Assembly: GCF_009498035.1 (NCBI RefSeq)
Contig: NZ_CP034550.1
Coordinates: 7,874,001-7,938,000, forward strand
DNA from: Saccharothrix syringae
GTDB lineage: Bacteria; Actinomycetota; Actinomycetes; Mycobacteriales; Pseudonocardiaceae
Length of the DNA: 64,000 nt
Direction of reading: 5' to 3'
Both the position numbers and the translations under genes were made by a program. The notes under the pieces were generated by a model. It was not told the origin of the DNA, ran no database searches, and was given only the letters and a program-made list of their open reading frames with translations. Positions 31,601-43,573 of this stretch are shown in pieces. The first letter of the stretch is position 1. Each line of letters starts with the position of its first letter.

Positions 31601-34600
31601 CGCGCTGGAGGCTGAAGTCCAGGAACGTGTCGGGGGTGGCCATGACGGTCACGCCGCCGGCCAGGGCCAGCGAGCACTCCCCCGTGCGCAGCGCCTGCGC
31701 CGCGAGGTGGATCGACACCAGCGACGACGAGCACGCCGTGTCGACCGACACCGCCGGGCCCTCCAGCCCGAGCACGTAGGACACGCGGCCCGACGCCACC
31801 GACGCCAGCGACCCGTTGCCCAGGTACCCGGCCAGGTCCTCGGGGATCGAGCTGAGCCGCAGCGCGTAGTCGTGGTACATCACGCCCGCGAACACGCCGG
31901 TCGGGCTGCCCTTGAGCGAGGTCGGGTCGATGCCCGCCCGCTCCAGCGCCTCCCACGACACCTCCAGCAGCAGGCGCTGCTGCGGGTCCATCGCCTGCGC
32001 CTCGCGCGGGCTGATGCCGAAGAACTCCGCGTCGAAGTCCAACGCGTCGTGCAGGAAGCCGCCCTCGACCGAGTAGGTCTTGCCCGGCTTGCCCGGCTCC
32101 GGGTCGAACAGCCCGGCCACGTCCCAACCCCGGTCCTCGGGGAACCGCGTGATGCCGTCCACGCCCTCCGCGACCAGCCGCCACAGCTCCTCGGGCGTGG
32201 TCACCCCGCCCGGGTAGCGGCAGGCCATGCCGACGATCGCGATCGGCTCGTGGTCGGCCACGGCGACCGGGGCCCGGCGGGCGGGCGCGGCGGCGGCGGG
32301 CGCGGCGCCCAGCGCCTTCTCCCGGACGTGCCCGACCAGCGCGGCCGGGGTCGGGTAGTCGAACACCAGCGTGGCGGGCAGCCGCAGGCCGGTCGCGGCG
32401 TTGAGCCGGTTGCGCAGCTCCACCGCGGCCAGCGAGTCGAACCCGATCTCGCTGAACGCCCGCTTCGGCTCGATCGCCTCCGGGCTGTCGTGGCCCAGCA
32501 CCGCGGCCACGTGCGTGCGGACCAGGTCCAGCAGCAGCGCGTCGCGGTCGGCCTCGGACAGGTCGGCCAGCCGCGAGGCCAGGGTGGCGCCGCCGGACGC
32601 GGCGTTGGCCGTGCCCGCGGTGCGCCTGCCCGCGACCGGGACCAGGCCGCGCAGCAGCGCGGGCACGCCGTCCACGCGGGCGCGCAGCGCGCCCAGGTCG
32701 ACCCGCACCGGGGCCACCACGGGCTCGTCGGTGGTCAGGGCGCCGTCGAACAGCGCCAGGTTCTCCCCGGGCGTGAGGCCCGGCATGCCGGAGCGCTCGA
32801 TGCGCTGGAGCGCGGCGGCGTCGAGGACCGAGCCCATGCCGCCGTCCCCGAGCCACAGGCCCCAGGTCAGCGCGGTCGCGGGCAGGCCCTCGGCACGCCG
32901 GCGCTCGGCCAGCGCGTTGAGGAACAGGTTGGCCGCGGCGTAGTTGCCCTGGCCGGGGTTGTCCAGCAGCGCGGCCAGCGACGAGTACAGCACGAAGGCG
33001 GTCAGCTCGCGGTCCCGCGTCAGCTCGTGCAGGTGCCACGCGGCATCGGTCTTGGGCTTGAGCACCGCGTCCAGGTGCTCCTCGGTCAACGTGCCCACCG
33101 TGCCGTCCGCGACCACACCGGCGGTGTGCACCACACCGGTCAGGTCCTCGATGCCGTCCAGCAGCGCCGCCACCGCGTCGCGGTCGGCCACGTCGCAGGC
33201 CACCACCTCGACGGCGGCACCCAGCCCGGTCAGCTCGTCGCGCAGCTCCGCCGCGCCCGGCGCGCCCAGGCCCCGGCGGGAGGTCAGCACCAGGCCGCGC
33301 ACCCCGTGCGCGGTCACCAGGTGCCGCGCCACCAGCGCGCCCAGCCCGCCCGTGCCACCGGTGACCAGGACCGTGCCCGCGCCGTCCCACGGCGACGCGG
33401 CGCCCTCGGTGACCGGGATGCGCGCCAGCCTCGGCACGCTCACCTGCCCGCCGCGCACGGCCAGCTCCGGCTCCCCGGTGGCCACCGCGTCCAGCAGCCG
33501 CGCCGCGGACTCGGGCGCGCCGTCCAGGTCGACCAGGGTGAACCGGTCGGGGTTCTCCGCCTGCGCGGCCCGCACCAGGCCCCACACCGGGGTCTGCGCC
33601 AGGTCCGCGGCGACCGCGCCCCGGGTCACCACGGCCAGCCGCGAGGAGGCGAACCGCTCGTCGGCCAGCCAGGCGCGCACCCGCGCCAGCACCGAGCCCA
33701 GCACCGCGCGCACCGCAGCGGGCACGTCGTCGCCGGTCGCGCCGGGCACGGAGAAGATCACGACGTCGGGCACGGTCGCGCCACCGGCCAGCGACGCGCC
33801 CAACGCGTCCAGGTCGGCGAACGCGGCCACGCCCGGCAGGGCCGGGTCCGCGTCGCCGAGCACCGCGGCGCGGCCGATCCGGGCCGGTGCCACCGACCGC
33901 GAGGTCCACTCCAGCCGGAACAGCGACTCGTGGTGCTCGCGCCGGGCGGCCTCCAGCTGCTCGGCGGTCACCGCGCGGGAGACGAACGACCCGACCGCGG
34001 CGACGGGCGCGCCCAGCGGGTCGGTGATGGTCAGCGACACCGCGTCGGCGCCGGCCGGGGCGATCCGGACCCGCACCGCCGACGCGCCCGAGGCGTGCAG
34101 CACCACGTCGTTCCAGGCGAACGGGATGCGCACCTCGCCGTCCGGTCCGGGCGCGGTGCCCGCGGCGTCGATGGCGTGCAGCGAGGCGTCCAGGATCGCC
34201 GGGTGCAGGCCGAAGGACGCGGCGGCGGACGCGGCGCCCTCGGGCAGCGCGACCTCGGCGTAGACCTCGGCCGACGGGCCGGTGCCGCGCCGCCACACCT
34301 TGCGCAGGCCCTGGAACACCGGGCCGTAGCCGTAGCCCTGGGCGTTCAGCTCCTCGTAGACGTTGGTGACGTCGACGGGGGTGGTGCCGGCCGGCGGCCA
34401 CTCCTCCAGGGAGTCGCCGGCCGGTGCGGGCGCGGCGGACAGCACGCCGCCCGCGTGCCGGGTCCACACCGCGTCACCCGCGGCGTTCTCCGGGCGGGAG
34501 TAGATCGCGACGGTGCGGCGCTGCCCGTCGTCCGGCGCGTCGACGACGACCTGGAGCACCACGCCGCCGCGCTCGGGCAGCACCAGCGGCGCCTCCAGCG

Positions 34601-37600
34601 CCAGCTCCTCCAGCAGGCCGCAGCCGACCTGGTCGCCGGCGCGCACGGCCAGTTCGACGAACGCGGTGCCGGGCAGCAGGACCGTGCCGGAGATGGTGTG
34701 GTCGGCCAGCCACGGGTGGGTGCGCAGCGACACCCGGCCGGTGAGCACGACACCCTCACCGCCCGCCAGGCCCACTACCGCGCCGACCAGCGGGTGGTCG
34801 GCGGCGAGCTGGCCGAGGTCGGCGGCGTCGGCGTGCCCGGCGTCGCCGGCCAGCCAGTAGCGCTTGCGCTGGAACGCGTACGGCGGCAGGTCCACCCGCT
34901 TGCCGCTGCCGGCGGGCAGCAGCGAGGTCCACCGGGCCGTCCCGCCGCGCACGTGCGCCAGGGCCAGCGCCGAGCGCACCTCGGCCACCTCGTCGCGGTC
35001 GCGGCGCAGCAGGGCGGCGAACGCGAAGTCGCCCTCCTCCAGGCAGTCCTGGGCCATGGCGGTCAGCACCGCGTCCGGGCCCAGCTCCAGGAACGTGGTG
35101 ACGCCGCGCGCGGCCAGCTCGCGCACGCCGTCGCGGAACCGCACGGCCTCGCGGACGTGCCGCACCCAGTACTCCGGGGAGCACAGCTGCTCGGTGGTGG
35201 CGGGCAGGCCGGTCACGTTCGAGATCACCGGCACCCGCGGCGGCGAGTAGGTCATCACCTCGGCGACCCGGCGGAACTCGGCCAGCATCGGCTCCATCAG
35301 CACCGAGTGGAACGCGTGCGACACGCGCAGCCGCTTGGTCTTGAAACCCTTGGCCGCCAACGCCTCGGCGACCTCCAGCACGGCGTCCTCGACGCCCGAG
35401 ATCACCACGGCGGACGGCCCGTTGACCGCCGCGAGGCCGACCTCGGCCTCCCGGCCGGCCAGCAGCGGCAGCACGTCGTCCTCGCCCGCGCGCACGGACA
35501 CCATCGCGCCGCCGGTCGGCAGCGCCTGCATCAGCCGGCCCCGGGCGCCGACCAGCAGGGCCGCGTCCTCCAGGGTCAGCACGCCCGCGACGTGCGCGGC
35601 GGTCAGCTCGCCCAGCGAGTGGCCGGCCAGGTGGTCGGGGCGCAGGCCCCAGGACTCCACCAGCCGGAACAGGGCGGTCTCCACGGCGAACAGCGCGCTC
35701 TGCGCGTAGGCGGTCTGGTCGAGCAGCGCGGCGAGCTCCGAACCGGGCTCGGCGAACAGCACGTCGCCGAGCGGGTGCGGCAGTTGCAGGTCCAGGTAGC
35801 CGCACGCGGCGTCGAGCGCCCGCGCGAACACCGGGTACGCCTCGTACAGCTCGCGGCCCATGGCCAGTCGCTGGCTGCCCTGGCCGGTGAAGAGGAACGC
35901 CAGCTCGCCCGAACCGGCGGCGCCGCGCACCAGGTTGGCCGCCTCGCCGCCCTCGGCCAGCGCGGCCAGGCCGCGCAGCGCCGCGTCGCGGTCCTCGGCG
36001 AACACCACCGCGCGGTGCTCCAGCGCGGCCCGGCGGCCGGCGAGCTCGTGCGCGGTGTCGACCAGGTCGGCGTCACCGGCCAGGAACTCCGCCAGGCGGG
36101 CGGCCTGCTCGCGCAGCGCGGCCTCGCTGCGGCCGGACACCACCAGCGGCAGCGCGCCCGGCACGGGCACCTCGTCCACGCCACCGCCGACCAGCGACGG
36201 CGCGGGCTCCTCGATGATCACGTGCGCGTTGGTGCCGCTCACGCCGAACGACGACACCGCGCCGCGGCGCGGGCGGTCGAACGCCTCCCACGGCCGGGCC
36301 TCGGTCAGCAGCTCGACCCGGCCCGAGGACCAGTTGACGTGCGGGGTGGGCGCGTCCACGTGCAGGGTGCGCGGCAGCACGCGGTCGCGCATGGCGTACA
36401 TGAGCTTGATGACGCCCGCGACGCCCGCGGCGGCCTGGCTGTGGCCGATGTTGGACTTGATCGAGCCCAGCCACAGCGGCCGGTCCCCGGGGCGGTCCTG
36501 CCCGTAGGTGGCGAGGATGGCCTGGGCCTCGATCGGGTCGCCCAGGCGGGTGCCGGTGCCGTGCGCCTCGACCGTGTCGACCTCGTGCGGCTCCAGCCCG
36601 GCGTTGGCCAGGGCCTGCCGGATCACCCGCTGCTGCGAGGGGCCGCTGGGCGCGGTCAGGCCGTTGGAGGCGCCGTCCTGGTTGATCGCGGTGCCCTTGA
36701 CCACGCCGAGCACCCGGTGACCCTGGCGGATCGCGTCGGAGAGCCGCTCCACCACCAGCACGCCGACGCCCTCGGCCCAGCCGGTGCCGTCGGCGGCGGC
36801 CGCGAACGGCTTGCACACGCCGTCCGGCGCCAGGCCGCGCTGGGTGCTGAACGCGGTGAACGCGCCCGGGTGCACCATCACCGCCACACCACCGGCCAGC
36901 GCCATCGAGCACTCGCCGTCGCGCAGCGCCTGCACCGCCAGGTGCAGCGCCACCAGCGAACCCGAGCACGCCGTGTCCACCGAGACCGTGGGGCCCTCGA
37001 ACCCGAACGAGTAGGCCAGCCGGCCCGACACCACGCTGGGCGCGTTGCCGGTCAGCAGGTAGCCGTCCAGCCCCTCGGGCGCCTGGTGCAGCCGGGGGCC
37101 GTACTCCTGCGGCTCGACACCGATGTAGACACCGGTCTGGCTGCCGCGCAGCGCCAGCGGGTCCACGCCCGCGTGCTCCAGCGCCTCCCAGGCGGTCTCC
37201 AGCACCAGCCGCTGCTGCGGGTCCATCGCCAGCGCCTCGCGCGGGCTGATGCCGAAGAAGTCCGCGTCGAACTGGGCGGCCTCGGTGAGGAAGCCGCCCT
37301 TGCGGACGTAGGACTTGCCGGGCTTGCCCGGGTCCGGGTCGAACAGCGCGTCCAGGTCCCAGCCGCGGTCGGTCGGGAAGTCGGAGATGACGTGACGGCC
37401 CTCCGCCACGACGCCCCACAGCCGCTCGGCGGTGTCGCTGCCGCCGGGGTAGCGGCAGCCGACGCCGACGATCGCGATCGGCTCGTCGTACCGGCCGCCC
37501 GCGGGCTTGGCCACCGCGACGGCCCTGGTGGCGCGCTCGCCCAGCAGCTCGCCGCGCGCGAACCGCGCCACGGCCAGCGGCGTGGGGTGGTCGAACACCA

Positions 37601-37871
37601 GCGTCACCGGCAGGTCCAGCCCCGTGACCAGGGTCAGCCTGCGGTGCAGCTCGACCGCCGCCAGCGAGTCGAAGCCGACCTCGCGGAAGGGCCTGCCCGG
37701 CTCCACCCGGTCGGGCGCGTCGGGCAGGGCCGCCTTCAGCACGGCGACGACCTGCTCGTGCACGAGGCCGAGCAGCACGCGTTCCTGCTCGGCCACCGGC
37801 AGGTCGAGCAGCCGCGCGCGCAGCGCGCTCGGGTCGGCGGGCTGGGGCGTGACGTTCTCGGGCTCGCTCAT
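16644..37871 (-). CDS. Type I modular PKS: loading ACP + modules 1-4 (first PKS of the pathway)
   Basis: About 7,075 residues. The start at 37871 ([11 protein letters not shown]) has GGAG five bases upstream; a start 54 bases earlier is less likely. A lone loading ACP ([11 protein letters not shown], Ser codon near 37667) opens the protein, as in VinP1-type PKSs primed by a discrete acyltransferase. Four modules follow, each KS-AT-DH-KR-ACP; ranges are approximate. Module 1: 37.5-32.3 kb, AT with GHSLG and HAFH (malonyl). Module 2: 32.3-27.2, GHSQG and YASH (methylmalonyl). Module 3: 27.2-22.1, YASH (methylmalonyl). Module 4: 22.0-16.9, HAFH (malonyl). All DHs keep HxxxGxxxxP and DxxxH; all KRs keep the Ser/Tyr/Asn residues and a B-type Asp (VADG, LLDDG, ALDDG, VDDA). 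No ER is present, so four conjugated alkenes are predicted. KS1 is unlike the others (TACSGS instead of TACSSS). The C-terminal 70 residues are a helical docking domain, so another PKS follows. Confidence 0.95.
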   Translation of the reverse strand: MSEPENVTPQPADPSALRARLLDLPVAEQERVLLGLVHEQVVAVLKAALPDAPDRVEPGRPFREVGFDSLAAVELHRRLTLVTGLDLPVTLVFDHPTPLAVARFARGELLGERATRAVAVAKPAGGRYDEPIAIVGVGCRYPGGSDTAERLWGVVAEGRHVISDFPTDRGWDLDALFDPDPGKPGKSYVRKGGFLTEAAQFDADFFGISPREALAMDPQQRLVLETAWEALEHAGVDPLALRGSQTGVYIGVEPQEYGPRLHQAPEGLDGYLLTGNAPSVVSGRLAYSFGFEGPTVSVDTACSGSLVALHLAVQALRDGECSMALAGGVAVMVHPGAFTAFSTQRGLAPDGVCKPFAAAADGTGWAEGVGVLVVERLSDAIRQGHRVLGVVKGTAINQDGASNGLTAPSGPSQQRVIRQALANAGLEPHEVDTVEAHGTGTRLGDPIEAQAILATYGQDRPGDRPLWLGSIKSNIGHSQAAAGVAGVIKLMYAMRDRVLPRTLHVDAPTPHVNWSSGRVELLTEARPWEAFDRPRRGAVSSFGVSGTNAHVIIEEPAPSLVGGGVDEVPVPGALPLVVSGRSEAALREQAARLAEFLAGDADLVDTAHELAGRRAALEHRAVVFAEDRDAALRGLAALAEGGEAANLVRGAAGSGELAFLFTGQGSQRLAMGRELYEAYPVFARALDAACGYLDLQLPHPLGDVLFAEPGSELAALLDQTAYAQSALFAVETALFRLVESWGLRPDHLAGHSLGELTAAHVAGVLTLEDAALLVGARGRLMQALPTGGAMVSVRAGEDDVLPLLAGREAEVGLAAVNGPSAVVISGVEDAVLEVAEALAAKGFKTKRLRVSHAFHSVLMEPMLAEFRRVAEVMTYSPPRVPVISNVTGLPATTEQLCSPEYWVRHVREAVRFRDGVRELAARGVTTFLELGPDAVLTAMAQDCLEEGDFAFAALLRRDRDEVAEVRSALALAHVRGGTARWTSLLPAGSGKRVDLPPYAFQRKRYWLAGDAGHADAADLGQLAADHPLVGAVVGLAGGEGVVLTGRVSLRTHPWLADHTISGTVLLPGTAFVELAVRAGDQVGCGLLEELALEAPLVLPERGGVVLQVVVDAPDDGQRRTVAIYSRPENAAGDAVWTRHAGGVLSAAPAPAGDSLEEWPPAGTTPVDVTNVYEELNAQGYGYGPVFQGLRKVWRRGTGPSAEVYAEVALPEGAASAAASFGLHPAILDASLHAIDAAGTAPGPDGEVRIPFAWNDVVLHASGASAVRVRIAPAGADAVSLTITDPLGAPVAAVGSFVSRAVTAEQLEAARREHHESLFRLEWTSRSVAPARIGRAAVLGDADPALPGVAAFADLDALGASLAGGATVPDVVIFSVPGATGDDVPAAVRAVLGSVLARVRAWLADERFASSRLAVVTRGAVAADLAQTPVWGLVRAAQAENPDRFTLVDLDGAPESAARLLDAVATGEPELAVRGGQVSVPRLARIPVTEGAASPWDGAGTVLVTGGTGGLGALVARHLVTAHGVRGLVLTSRRGLGAPGAAELRDELTGLGAAVEVVACDVADRDAVAALLDGIEDLTGVVHTAGVVADGTVGTLTEEHLDAVLKPKTDAAWHLHELTRDRELTAFVLYSSLAALLDNPGQGNYAAANLFLNALAERRRAEGLPATALTWGLWLGDGGMGSVLDAAALQRIERSGMPGLTPGENLALFDGALTTDEPVVAPVRVDLGALRARVDGVPALLRGLVPVAGRRTAGTANAASGGATLASRLADLSEADRDALLLDLVRTHVAAVLGHDSPEAIEPKRAFSEIGFDSLAAVELRNRLNAATGLRLPATLVFDYPTPAALVGHVREKALGAAPAAAAPARRAPVAVADHEPIAIVGMACRYPGGVTTPEELWRLVAEGVDGITRFPEDRGWDVAGLFDPEPGKPGKTYSVEGGFLHDALDFDAEFFGISPREAQAMDPQQRLLLEVSWEALERAGIDPTSLKGSPTGVFAGVMYHDYALRLSSIPEDLAGYLGNGSLASVASGRVSYVLGLEGPAVSVDTACSSSLVSIHLAAQALRTGECSLALAGGVTVMATPDTFLDFSLQRGLALDGRSKSFSANADGTAWSEGIGILVLERLSDAQRNGHHVLAVVRGSAINQDGASNGLTAPNGPSQQRVIRQALSMAGLSHTEVDAVEAHGTGTRLGDPIEAQALLATYGQDRDEPLWLGSIKSNIGHTQAAAGVAGVIKMVMAMRNGVLPRTLHVTERTPQVDWSEGNVELLTGEVVWPDHGRPRRAGVSSFGISGTNAHVIVEQGPAAEPVAAGGEVPAVVPFALSGRTERAVRDQAGQLAARLAAEPDLRPVDVAHSLVTTRAVLEHRAVVVGDDRDRLRAALEALAAGETPATAVLGAAGGAARTVFVFPGQGSQWAGMAVELLESSPVFAERMTECAAALESYVDWKLLDVVRGAEGAPSLERVDVVQPVLWAVMVSLAALWQAHGVRPDAVIGHSQGEIAAAVVAGALSVQDGAAVVALRSLAIAEDLAGKGGMMSVLLPADEVRGRLVDGVSIATINGTRSVVVSGDPEGLDALGAELSAEGVRVKRIAVDYASHSAHVESIRERLLEVLSGISPRTSAVPFFSTVTGGVLDTAGLDAEYWYTNLRETVDFAGATRALLAGGHSVFVECSPHPVLNMGIQETAEEAGRDAVAIGSLRRDDGGPTRVLLSLGEAWARGVPVDWAGLLAPAAPRRVDLPTYAFQRRRFWLDATTAGPGDVTAAGLGAAGHPLLGAALTTAEADGVLFTGRLALDTHRWLADHAASGTTLLPGTAFVELAIRAGDQVGCDRVEELTLEAPLVLADRAAVVLQVAVGAPDDAGRRPVSVYSRPEDADVPWTRHATGFLDRAPRAEVSGLAEWPPAGATPVDVDALYDELAAGGYAYGPVFRGVRAAWRSGEEVFAEVALPEGTDAEGFGLHPALLDAALHASGTREGGADEGLIDLPFAWTGVTLHAAGATAVRVKLAPAGGDAVSLVLADPTGAPVATVDALVTRPISAKALAGGTGPDSLYRVDWVPAAAGAATGGVTVLDAGGLASLAEVPEWVVLPVGAGDDARSAVDAVLAVVRDWLADERFAAARLVLTTTGAVPAGDAAVDSAVAPVWGLVRAAQAENPDRFVLLDLDDPAADVRPALGLGEPEVAVRGGALLVPRLARVTAQGDPVTWEGTVLVTGGTGGLGALLARHLVTAHGVRDLVLTSRRGLGAPGAVELRDELTGLGASVDVVACDVADRDAVAEVLGGIPHLGAVVHTAGLLDDGLVSSLTTDQVDAVWRPKADGARHLHELTRDLKAFVVFSSAAGVVDGTGQGNYAAANVYVDALVQARRAEGLPGVSLAWGFWDQRSGMTGHLSEVDIARMARSGIVGLPSAEGLALFDAALALDEPLLVPMKLDLAALRSRGDELPALFRGLVRPARRTAGAAAAPADQSALQRRLAGLAEAERDRVLLDVVRSHVAAVLGHESGNEVEPKRAFSELGFDSLAAVELRNRLNAATGLRLPATLVFDYPTPLALVGHIATTLTGSAATVTTAPVARVDDDDPIAIVAMACRFPGGAATPEQLWRLVADGVDAIGEFPADRGWDVGTIYDPEPGKPGKTYAVEGGFLYDALDFDAEFFGISPREAVAMDPQQRLLLETSWEVLERAGIDPTSLKGSPTGVFAGVMYHDYASRLKEVPEDLAGYLSNGSIASVLSGRVSYVLGLEGPAMSVDTACSSSLVSIHLAAQALRSGECTLALAGGVTVMAQPDTFTDFSLQRGLAPDGRSKSFSADADGASWGEGIGLVLLERLSDARRNGHEVLALVRGSAVNQDGASNGLTAPNGPSQQRVIRQALAAGGLSPADVDVVEAHGTGTPLGDPIEAQALLATYGQDRETPLLLGSIKSNIGHTQAAAGVAGVIKMVMAMRAGQVPKTLHLGEPTPQVDWTEGSVELLADAREWPETGRPRRAGVSSFGISGTNAHVVLEQAPPAEPEGVEPGAVETGVEPVVVPWPLSGRGRDAVREQAGHLVAHLDAHPGLRPVDVAHSLATTRAALEHRAIVIGDADRLRAGAAALAAGETPANAVEGVALGESRVVFVFPGQGSQWAGMAVELLESSPVFAERMTECAAALESYVDWKLLDVVRGVDGAPSLDRVDVVQPVLWAVMVSLAEVWRAAGVRPDAVIGHSQGEIAAAVVAGALSVQDGAAVVALRSLAIAEDLAGKGGMMSVLLPADEVRGRLGEGVSLATVNGTRSVVVSGDPGALDALGAELAAEGVRVKRIAVDYASHSAHVESIRERLLEVLAGIEPRTSAVPFCSTVTGDVLDTAGLDAGYWYTNLRETVDFAGATRRLLDTGHTVFVECSPHPVLTMGIQETAEESGHDVAAVGSLRRDDGDLARVLLSLGEAWVRGVPVDWTGLLAPAAPRRVPLPTYAFQRRRYWLDATGPAGDVSSAGLGSADHPLLGAAIAVAGADEVLLTGRLALDTHPWLAHHALSGTPLLPGTAFVELAVRAGDQVGCDRVEELTLEAPLLLPERGGVRVQLRVEAPDGSGRRPVTVHSRPEDAADDAPWTRHATGFLTAGAAAPDFSLAAWPPAGAQPVDLAGAYEALAGRGYEYGPAFRGLRAAWRLGGDLYADVVLPEDLRADAADYGLHPALLDAALHPVLVLEQEADGDRPPQLPFSWTGVSLFATGAAALRVKLTPVGADGLVIRVADAAGTPVAAVDNLLSREVVVTGAGLPDALFRLDWTALTAEPTTGRVVVLGNALGKYVPKVDDLASLDEVPEWVVLPVKSSKTPRAAVDEVLAVVKEWLADERFAASRLVVLTRKGAPVGDVVVDPAVAAVHGLVRAAASENPDRFVLVDTDSWPVSWEELLVALGSGEPEVAVRGEEVFAPRLERAAAGAAFTWDADDTVLVTGGTGGLGALLARHLVARGVRRLVLTSRRGLGAPGAVELRDELVGLGASADVVACDVADRDAVEALLAGVDGLTAVVHTAAALDDGVVSGLTPERVDTAWRPKADGARHLHELTGDLKAFVVFSSAAGVVDGGGQGNYAAANVYVDALVQARRAEGLPGVSLAWGLWQQRSGMTQHLSDVDIARMARSGVKGLTSEEGLALFDAALASDEPLLVPMHLDAAALRARGEVPALFRGLVRPPARRVSGPVDDAGGSGLARELAALADGDRDRVLLDLVRSHVAAVLGHDSGERVEPKRAFRDLGFDSLASVELRNRLNAATGLRLPATLVFDHPNPVVLAALLKSELLGDDAPAVTATTTAAVAGDPIAIVAMSCRYPGEVRTPEQLWRLLAEGGDGITSFPTDRGWDLDALYDPEPGKVGKTCSLEGGFLHDAADFDAEFFGISPREAVAMDPQQRLLLETSWEALERAGIDPTSLRGSRTGVFAGVMYNDYATRLTSVPDELAGYVGNGSMGSVASGRVSYVLGLEGPAVSVDTACSSSLVALHLAAQALRSGECTLALAGGVSVMATPETFLDFSLQRGLALDGRSKSFSADADGTGMAEGVGILVLERLSDAQRHGHPVLALVKGSAVNQDGASNGLTAPNGPSQQRVIRQALANAGLRPSDVDAVEAHGTGTRLGDPIEAQAVLATYGQDRDEPLWLGSIKSNIGHAQAAAGVAGVIKMVMAMRNGVLPATLHVGEPTPQVDWSEGNVELLTESREWPAADRPRRAGVSSFGISGTNAHVIVEQAPEVAAEPAPAEASPLVPLVLSARAESALRDRAAALRDVLAGSADLAGVVWSAATTRAALEHRAAVVPGDREAVLAALDALARDGDGPGVVRGRQTTGKLAVTFTGQGAQRVGMGRELRETSPVFREAFDEVCALMDAELGTSLADVVFGGDQELLDQTRFSQPALFAFEVALFRLLASWGVRPDFVAGHSIGELAAAHVAGVFPLADACRLVAARGRLMQSMRPDGAMVSVIATEDQVRRWLAGREDRVDVAAVNGPSSVVVSGDAAVLDELVARWQAEGRKTRRLRVSHAFHSPHTEAVLDEFRAVAATVAYAEPTTPVVSNVTGRVAEPGELTDPGYWVRHVRGAVRFHDGVRELEARGATTFLEVGPDAVLTAMGRDCLLAPAEALLVPALRADRPETGSVAAALGALFVRGASPDWDAVFAGTGARRVDLPTYPFQRRRFWLDAVVGSGDVTGLGQVGAGHPLLGAVVGLADGDGAVLTGRLSLHTHPWLTDHAVSGQVILPGTAFVELAVRAGDQVGCDLVRELTLEAPLPLPERGGVVLQVVVGNADDRGRRSLSVHSRAEAEDAPWTRHATGVLAAGAPPAAADRAEWPPADAVEVDLEGRYESLADQGYGYGPVFRGLRAAWRRGDEVFAEVVLPEEAGADAGRFGLHPALLDAALHTVDLVDDGDGGTSVPFAWRDVALHATGASVLRVRLTRTAPDTYAFALADAVGGPVAEVGALTVRPLPTGRPAAAGPRDALFQLDWTPVLGAADTPARLAVLGAVAPTARFAGHPTYPDLAALTAALGAQAPDAVLLPVETPAGDPVGAGREVIDRLLSVVRHWTLDERLGRTRLVVVTTGAVAVDVDDAVPGLAQSPLWGLLRSAQVEHPGLVTIVDTDGDPASDLALAAVLTAGEPQLAVRGGRAFVPRLVRAGASTGAPAFTDRGTVLVTGGTSGIGAAVARHLVTGHGVRRLLLAGRRGPAAPGVAELVAELTALGASVDVAACDVADRRALERLLDGVALSAVVHAAGAVDDALLANLTREQVDAVWRPKAVAAWHLHELTRDADLTAFVLFSSLASVTGGAGQSAYAAANGFLDALVRHRRALGLPGTSLAWGLWTGVGSAMTGALDERDLKRMAASGVVALDPADGLALFDAAVAAGRADLVPARLDLAAVRSSAEVVPPVFRALVRGATRRAAQVGAAVPTESLTDRLAALPAAERRKHLLDVVRGLVAGVLGHDGPHAVDPDKGFLELGFDSLAAVELRNRLGEVADVRLSATLVYDHPTPAAVADLLHAELGGEPEVTPSLEMELNRLEFLFDSAAPGEEERARVEARLRALVARLAGAAEVAEDAGALESVTADELFDLLDEELEASD

Positions 37872-37924
37872 CCGCGCTCCACTGGTCGGGCTGGTCGATC
37901 GCTGGTCGAACTTCGGACACGGCA

Positions 37925-37953
37925 CGTCCCGCGACCGGCGCGGTCGCGGGACG
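37925..37953 (-). terminator. Hairpin between ferredoxin and PKS genes
   Basis: CGTCCCGCGACCG pairs perfectly with CGGTCGCGGGACG around a three-base loop. It insulates the P450-ferredoxin operon from the PKS gene that starts 54 bases further on, which implies a separate PKS promoter or read-through. Confidence 0.65.
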
Positions 37954-38058
37954 GCAGGGGGGTCACTCCGGACGGGAGATGACGGGGGTCACCCCCGGCG
38001 GAAGACGGCCGGGGCCCGCGCCGACCGGGGAACGGCCGGGGCTCACGCCGTGCCGGGG

Positions 38059-38084
38059 GCCGGTCGGGACTGCCCCCGACCGGC
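38059..38084 (-). terminator. Hairpin directly after the ferredoxin gene
   Basis: GCCGGTCGGG and CCCGACCGGC form a perfect 10-bp stem with a six-base loop, 17 bases after the ferredoxin stop. It is followed by the stronger hairpin at 37925-37953. Confidence 0.55.
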
Positions 38085-38101
38085 TCACCCCGGCCGGTTC
38101 A

Positions 38102-38338
38102 CTACTCCTCGGGTGCGAGCACGCGCCCGGTCGCCACGTCCGTGACGGTGATGGCGGCCATGGGGCACATCTCGGCGGCGTCGAGCAGGGCGTCGCTCGG
38201 GCCGACCTCCGGGCGCAGGGCGGCCGCCTTGCCGTCCCGGATCTCGATCTGCTCGGGCGCGGAGCCCGCACACACACCGGTGCCGATGCACGCCTGCCGG
38301 TCGACGGCGACCCGCCAGGTGGCCTCGGCGGTGCTCAC
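38102..38338 (-). CDS. [3Fe-4S] ferredoxin, P450 redox partner
   Basis: A 78-residue ferredoxin starting at GTG 38338, which overlaps the P450 stop by four bases (GTGA), a sign of translational coupling. Only three cluster cysteines are present: Cys17 and Cys23 (CIGTGVC) and Cys58 (MCP). The pattern C-x5-C-...-CP with no fourth ligand is that of the small [3Fe-4S] ferredoxins that feed electrons to actinomycete P450s. It probably serves the adjacent P450. The reductase is not encoded here. Confidence 0.93.
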   Translation of the reverse strand: MSTAEATWRVAVDRQACIGTGVCAGSAPEQIEIRDGKAAALRPEVGPSDALLDAAEMCPMAAITVTDVATGRVLAPEE

Positions 38339-39522
38339 CAGGTCACCTTCAGCAGCTTCGGGCCGCGCACCAGCAGGCCCTTCTTCCACTCCACGCCCGC
38401 GTCGCCCTCGGCCAGGTCCAGGTCCGGGAACCGCGACACGATCAGCTCCAGCGCGACCTGCAGCTCCATCCGGGCCAGCTGCGCGCCCAGGCAGTGGTGC
38501 GGGCCGTGGCCGAACGCCACGTGCGGGTTGTTCTCCCGCCGGAAGTCGATCTTCTCCGCCTCGGGGAAGATCTCCGGGTCGCGGTTGGCGCCGGGCAACG
38601 ACACCAGCACCGGCTCGCCCGCCTTGATCACGACGTTGCTCAACTGCACGTCTTCAGTGGCGTAGCGGGGGAACATCGCCGCCGGGTTGAGCGGGATCAG
38701 CCGCAGGAACTCCTCCACCGCGTTCGGGATCAGCTCCGGCTGCGCCTTGAGCAGCTCGAAGTGCTCGCGGCTCTTGAGCAGCGCGTAGACGAAGTTCGGG
38801 ATGTGCGTCGACACCGTCTCCGAACCGGTCAGCAGCAGGCCGACACCGGCGATCGACAGCAGCTCCTGCTCGGTGAGCACGTCGTCGTTGTCGCGGGCCT
38901 TGACCAGCGCGCCGAGCAGGTCGTCGGTGGGCTCCGCGCGGCGCTGCGCCACCAGGGCGCCCATGTAGCCGAACAGCTCCTCGGCCAGCGACATCAGCGG
39001 CTGGGCGGTGCTGGTCAGGCCCTCGGTCCAGACCCGGAACTTGGTGCGGTCCTCGAACGGCACGCCCAGCAGCTCGCAGATCACCGTGATCGGGAAGGGC
39101 AGCGCGAAGTGCTCGACCAGGTCGGCGGGCGAGCCCTTGGCGACCATGTCGTCCAGGAACTCGTTGGCGATGCGGACCGCGCCCTCGCGCATCTCGTTGA
39201 CCCGGCGGGCGGTCAGCGCCTTGCCGGCCAGCTTGCGCAGCCGGGTGTGCTCCGGCGGGTCCAGCCCGATGATGCCCTCGTAGGTCATCTCCTCACGCGT
39301 GCGGGGCTGGTCCTTGCCCTGCGCCGCCGCCCGGCTGAACCGCGGGTCCGTCAGGACGGTCTTGACGTCCTCGTACCGGGTCGCCAGCCAGGCCAGTTCA
39401 CCGTAGGGGAGCTGGACCCGGCTGACCGGCTCGTCCCGCCGCAGCGCACCGTAGAGCGGATCGATGTCGATCCCCGGCTCCTCGCTGAACGGGTAGGTGC
39501 GCACCTGCTGGGTTGCTGTCAT
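38335..39522 (-). CDS. Cytochrome P450 (macrolactam tailoring)
   Basis: 395 residues from ATG 39522, with GGAGG about ten bases upstream. Motifs: I-helix 'LLLTGSETVSTH' (the oxygen-activation Thr is within SETVST), K-helix 'EEFLRL' (ExxR) and the haem loop 'FGHGPHHCLG' with ligand Cys344. It is of the soluble actinomycete type (CYP107/CYP105-like) that hydroxylates or epoxidises polyketides. Divergent from the starter-unit operon and overlapping its own ferredoxin gene, it is most likely a post-PKS oxidase. Target carbon unknown. Confidence 0.94.
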   Translation of the reverse strand: MTATQQVRTYPFSEEPGIDIDPLYGALRRDEPVSRVQLPYGELAWLATRYEDVKTVLTDPRFSRAAAQGKDQPRTREEMTYEGIIGLDPPEHTRLRKLAGKALTARRVNEMREGAVRIANEFLDDMVAKGSPADLVEHFALPFPITVICELLGVPFEDRTKFRVWTEGLTSTAQPLMSLAEELFGYMGALVAQRRAEPTDDLLGALVKARDNDDVLTEQELLSIAGVGLLLTGSETVSTHIPNFVYALLKSREHFELLKAQPELIPNAVEEFLRLIPLNPAAMFPRYATEDVQLSNVVIKAGEPVLVSLPGANRDPEIFPEAEKIDFRRENNPHVAFGHGPHHCLGAQLARMELQVALELIVSRFPDLDLAEGDAGVEWKKGLLVRGPKLLKVTW

Positions 39523-40028
39523 TCGTTCTTCTCCTCCGGGTGCACCGGTCGGGTGGACCGGCGCGCTCCACGCCCATTGAGGTCTGCCCGGAAGCGGGTT
39601 CACGACCGCTCGGCTGAATGGTCGCGGGAAAAAGCCTGCCCCGGCACGATCGGGTGAAGCCTAATCACGCGCACCGAACCGACCACACCCCCGGAACGCC
39701 CCTACGTTCCCCCTATCGGGGGTCGGGGGCCCCACCTCGGTCACGAGGGGCGCCGATCGGCGTTCCGGCTCGTCGGGGGCCCCGGCCCCGGTCCTCCGGG
39801 CCGGTGGTCCGGGTGTGGTGAGGGGTGGCGCAGGGGCCCGACTAGGGGTTCGCCGGCGCTCTTCCGGACTAGGGTCGCACAGCAGGGCCACCGCTGACCT
39901 TCCCCAGCCATTCGACGCGTTCTCCCGGGCACCGCGGCCGACCCGGCGGCGGTGGCGGTCGAGTGCGCATTCCCGGCCTGCGAATCGAAACCAATCCCTG
40001 GGATGTCCGGAACGGAAGGTGTTTGCGC
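39523..40028. promoter_or_regulatory. Divergent promoter region, P450 vs. aminomutase operon
   Basis: About 500 bases with no credible gene. Contains a palindrome CCCCC-TATC-GGGGG (39709-39722) and two direct copies of GACTAGGG (39840-39847 and 39867-39874), the second extending to GACTAGGGTCGC, whose complement GCGACCCTAGTC shares nine bases with an element before the LAL gene. Candidate activator sites. Confidence 0.5.
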
Positions 40029-41384
<1,356 letters not shown>

Positions 41385-41399
41385 CGAAAGGTTCGCGCT

Positions 41400-42647
41400 G
41401 TGGTCATCCGGAAGATCTCGCCCAACCTGGCGCTGGACCACCAGGTCTCGCTGCGCCAGGCCGCGGGCGAGCGGATCGTGCACCTCGGGTTCGGCGAGGC
41501 CCGCCTGCCCGTGTTCCCCGGCCTGGTGGAGCGGCTGGTCGCCGGTGCGTCCCGCAACTCCTACGGCCCCGTACCCGGCCACCCCGGCGTGCTGCGCGCG
41601 GTCGCGGGCTACTTCGGCCGCCGCGCCCTGCCCACCGACCCGGAGCAGGTGATCGTGGCGCCGGGCAGCAAGGCGCTGCTGATGGCGTTGCAGTTCGTGG
41701 TGCCCGGTGACGTCCTGCTGCCCGCGCCGTGCTGGGTCACCTACGCACCGCAGGCCCTGGAGGCGGGCAAGGAGGTGATCCCGGTCCCGATCCCGGCCGA
41801 GTGCGGCGGCGTGCCCGACCCCGACGCGCTGCGCGAGGCCGTCCGCGCGGCCCGCGCCCGCGGCGCGAACCCGAGGATCGTCATCCTGACGGCCCCGGAC
41901 AACCCCACCGGCACCACGGCGACCCCCGACCTGGTCCGGCGCATCTGCGCGGTGGCCGAGGAGGAGGACCTGCTGCTGGTCTCCGACGAGATCTACCGCG
42001 ACCTCGTCCACGACCCGGGCTTCGAGTACCTGAGCCCGGCCGAGGTCGCCCCGTCCCGCACGGTCGTGGTCACCGGCCTGAGCAAGAGCCTGGCCCTGGG
42101 CGGCTGGCGCATCGGCGCGGCGCGCTTCCCGGCGGTGCCGATGCGCCAGGACGTGGCGTCGGTGGCCAGCGAGGTGTGGTCCACCCTCGCCGGTCCCCTG
42201 CAGGAGGTCGCGGAGTACGCCTTCGACGAGCCCGCCGAGCTGGTGGCCCGCCGCGACGCCGACGCCCGGCTGCACGGCGCGCTGGCCCGGGCCGTGCAGG
42301 ACATCGTGGTCAAGTCCGGTGCCCTGTCCCGCCCGCCCACCGGCGGCTTCTACGTCTACCCGGACTTCGAGCCGCTGCGCGCGCAACTGGCCCGCCACGG
42401 CGTCGTGGACGGCGCGTCCCTCCAGGACCACCTGCTGACCCGCGGCGTGGCCGTGCTGGCGGGCGAGCACTTCGGCGACGACCCGGGGGCGCTGCGCTTC
42501 CGCGCCGCCACCAGCGTCCTGTACGGCAACACCGCCGAGCTCCAGCAGGAGGCCATGGCGGCGGCCGACCCGACCACCGTGCCGCACGTGGCCGACGCGC
42601 TGGCCGTCATCGAGCGGGCGTTCACCGAACCCGGGAGCGGGCGATGA
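41400..42647 (+). CDS. Fold-type I PLP enzyme (aminotransferase class I/II family), starter-unit biosynthesis
   Basis: 415 residues from GTG 41400, with GAAAGG eight bases upstream and 15 bases after the aminomutase stop. It has the aspartate-aminotransferase fold signatures: 'YGPVPGHPGVLRAV', 'TAPDNPTGTTA' (PLP-ring Asn), 'VSDEIYRDL' (Asp to pyridine N) and 'GLSKSLALGGWRIG' (Schiff-base Lys). It could be a transaminase, but next to a 2,3-aminomutase a beta-decarboxylase is attractive: loss of one carboxylate of beta-glutamate gives 3-aminobutyrate, and aspartate 4-decarboxylase shows that this fold does beta-decarboxylation. The stop overlaps the next ATG (ATGA). Confidence 0.8.
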   Translation: MVIRKISPNLALDHQVSLRQAAGERIVHLGFGEARLPVFPGLVERLVAGASRNSYGPVPGHPGVLRAVAGYFGRRALPTDPEQVIVAPGSKALLMALQFVVPGDVLLPAPCWVTYAPQALEAGKEVIPVPIPAECGGVPDPDALREAVRAARARGANPRIVILTAPDNPTGTTATPDLVRRICAVAEEEDLLLVSDEIYRDLVHDPGFEYLSPAEVAPSRTVVVTGLSKSLALGGWRIGAARFPAVPMRQDVASVASEVWSTLAGPLQEVAEYAFDEPAELVARRDADARLHGALARAVQDIVVKSGALSRPPTGGFYVYPDFEPLRAQLARHGVVDGASLQDHLLTRGVAVLAGEHFGDDPGALRFRAATSVLYGNTAELQQEAMAAADPTTVPHVADALAVIERAFTEPGSGR

Positions 42648-43573
42648 GCACCGCCGTCGCGTTCCCCGGCATGGGTCCCACGCGCTTCGCGGACGTGGCC
42701 AAGTTCATGCTGGTCAACCCGTTCGCCCGGGAGCTGCTGGCCACCGCCGACGACGTCCTGGGCTACGACCTGTTCGCCGCGCTGCGCGGCAGCTCCTCCG
42801 ACTACGCCGAGGCCGCGCAGGTCGCGTTCCTGGTCAACAGCCTGGCGCTGGCCCGCTGGGCGGAGCACGAGTTCGACCTGGAACCGCGGTACTGCACGGG
42901 CGCGAGCTTCGGCGGCAAGGCCGCGGCCGTCCACTCCGGCGCGCTGAGCGCCGAGGACGGCATCCGGCTGACCGCCGACCTGGTCCGGGTGGAGACGGAG
43001 TACTTCGCGTCGCGGCACAGCGACGTGGTCACCCTGTCGTTCGCCCGCACCCCGGCCGCCGAGCTGTCGGCCGTGCTGGACGAGCTGGCCGACTGGCACG
43101 AGGTCTCCTGCTACGTCGACGAGGACTTCTACATGGTCTCGCTCAAGCGGGACAGGCTGGAGTGGATGCAGAAGCGCCTGAAGGCGGCGGGCGGCCTGCC
43201 GCTGTACGAGATGGACCCGCCCATGCACGTCAGCGCCTTCGCCGACCTGCGCGACCGGATCGAGCGGGAGCTGTTCGCCGGGCTGGCCTTCCGCGACCCC
43301 GTCACCCCGGTGGTCGCCGACCAGGACGGCACGGTCCGCACCACCGCGGCCGGCGTCCGGGCGATCCTGCTCGACGGCGTGGTCCGGCCCGTCCGCTGGC
43401 CGGAGGTCGTGCGCTCCCTGCGCGCCAACGGCGTCACCCGCCTGTGCGTGGCCGGCCAGGACGCCCTGTTCGGCCGGGTGCCGTGCACCACGAACAACTT
43501 CAAGGTCGTCGCGGCGACCCCGCGGCTGGCGATGCAGCCCTACAAGCGCCCCGCCCTCCGGAGAGCGTCATGA
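42644..43573 (+). CDS. Discrete acyltransferase (VinK type), dipeptidyl starter transfer
   Basis: 309 residues related to malonyl-CoA:ACP transacylases (MSTAVAFPGMGPTRF at the N-terminus). The nucleophile elbow is GASFGG with Ser88 instead of the usual GHSLG, and His195 lies in 'PPMHVSAF', the counterpart of the HAFH region. These replacements fit the VinK group, which does not use malonyl-CoA but moves the aminoacyl-beta-aminoacyl group from a free ACP to the loading ACP of the first PKS. The PKS at 37871 begins with exactly such an AT-less ACP. Its ATG overlaps the upstream stop and its stop overlaps the downstream ATG, both by four bases. Confidence 0.85.
   Translation: MSTAVAFPGMGPTRFADVAKFMLVNPFARELLATADDVLGYDLFAALRGSSSDYAEAAQVAFLVNSLALARWAEHEFDLEPRYCTGASFGGKAAAVHSGALSAEDGIRLTADLVRVETEYFASRHSDVVTLSFARTPAAELSAVLDELADWHEVSCYVDEDFYMVSLKRDRLEWMQKRLKAAGGLPLYEMDPPMHVSAFADLRDRIERELFAGLAFRDPVTPVVADQDGTVRTTAAGVRAILLDGVVRPVRWPEVVRSLRANGVTRLCVAGQDALFGRVPCTTNNFKVVAATPRLAMQPYKRPALRRAS

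Noticed and set aside
16890..37982. Very long plus-strand frames opposite the first PKS
   Set aside because: Shadows made possible by the repetitive GC-rich modules; the reverse strand encodes complete KS-AT-DH-KR-ACP modules.
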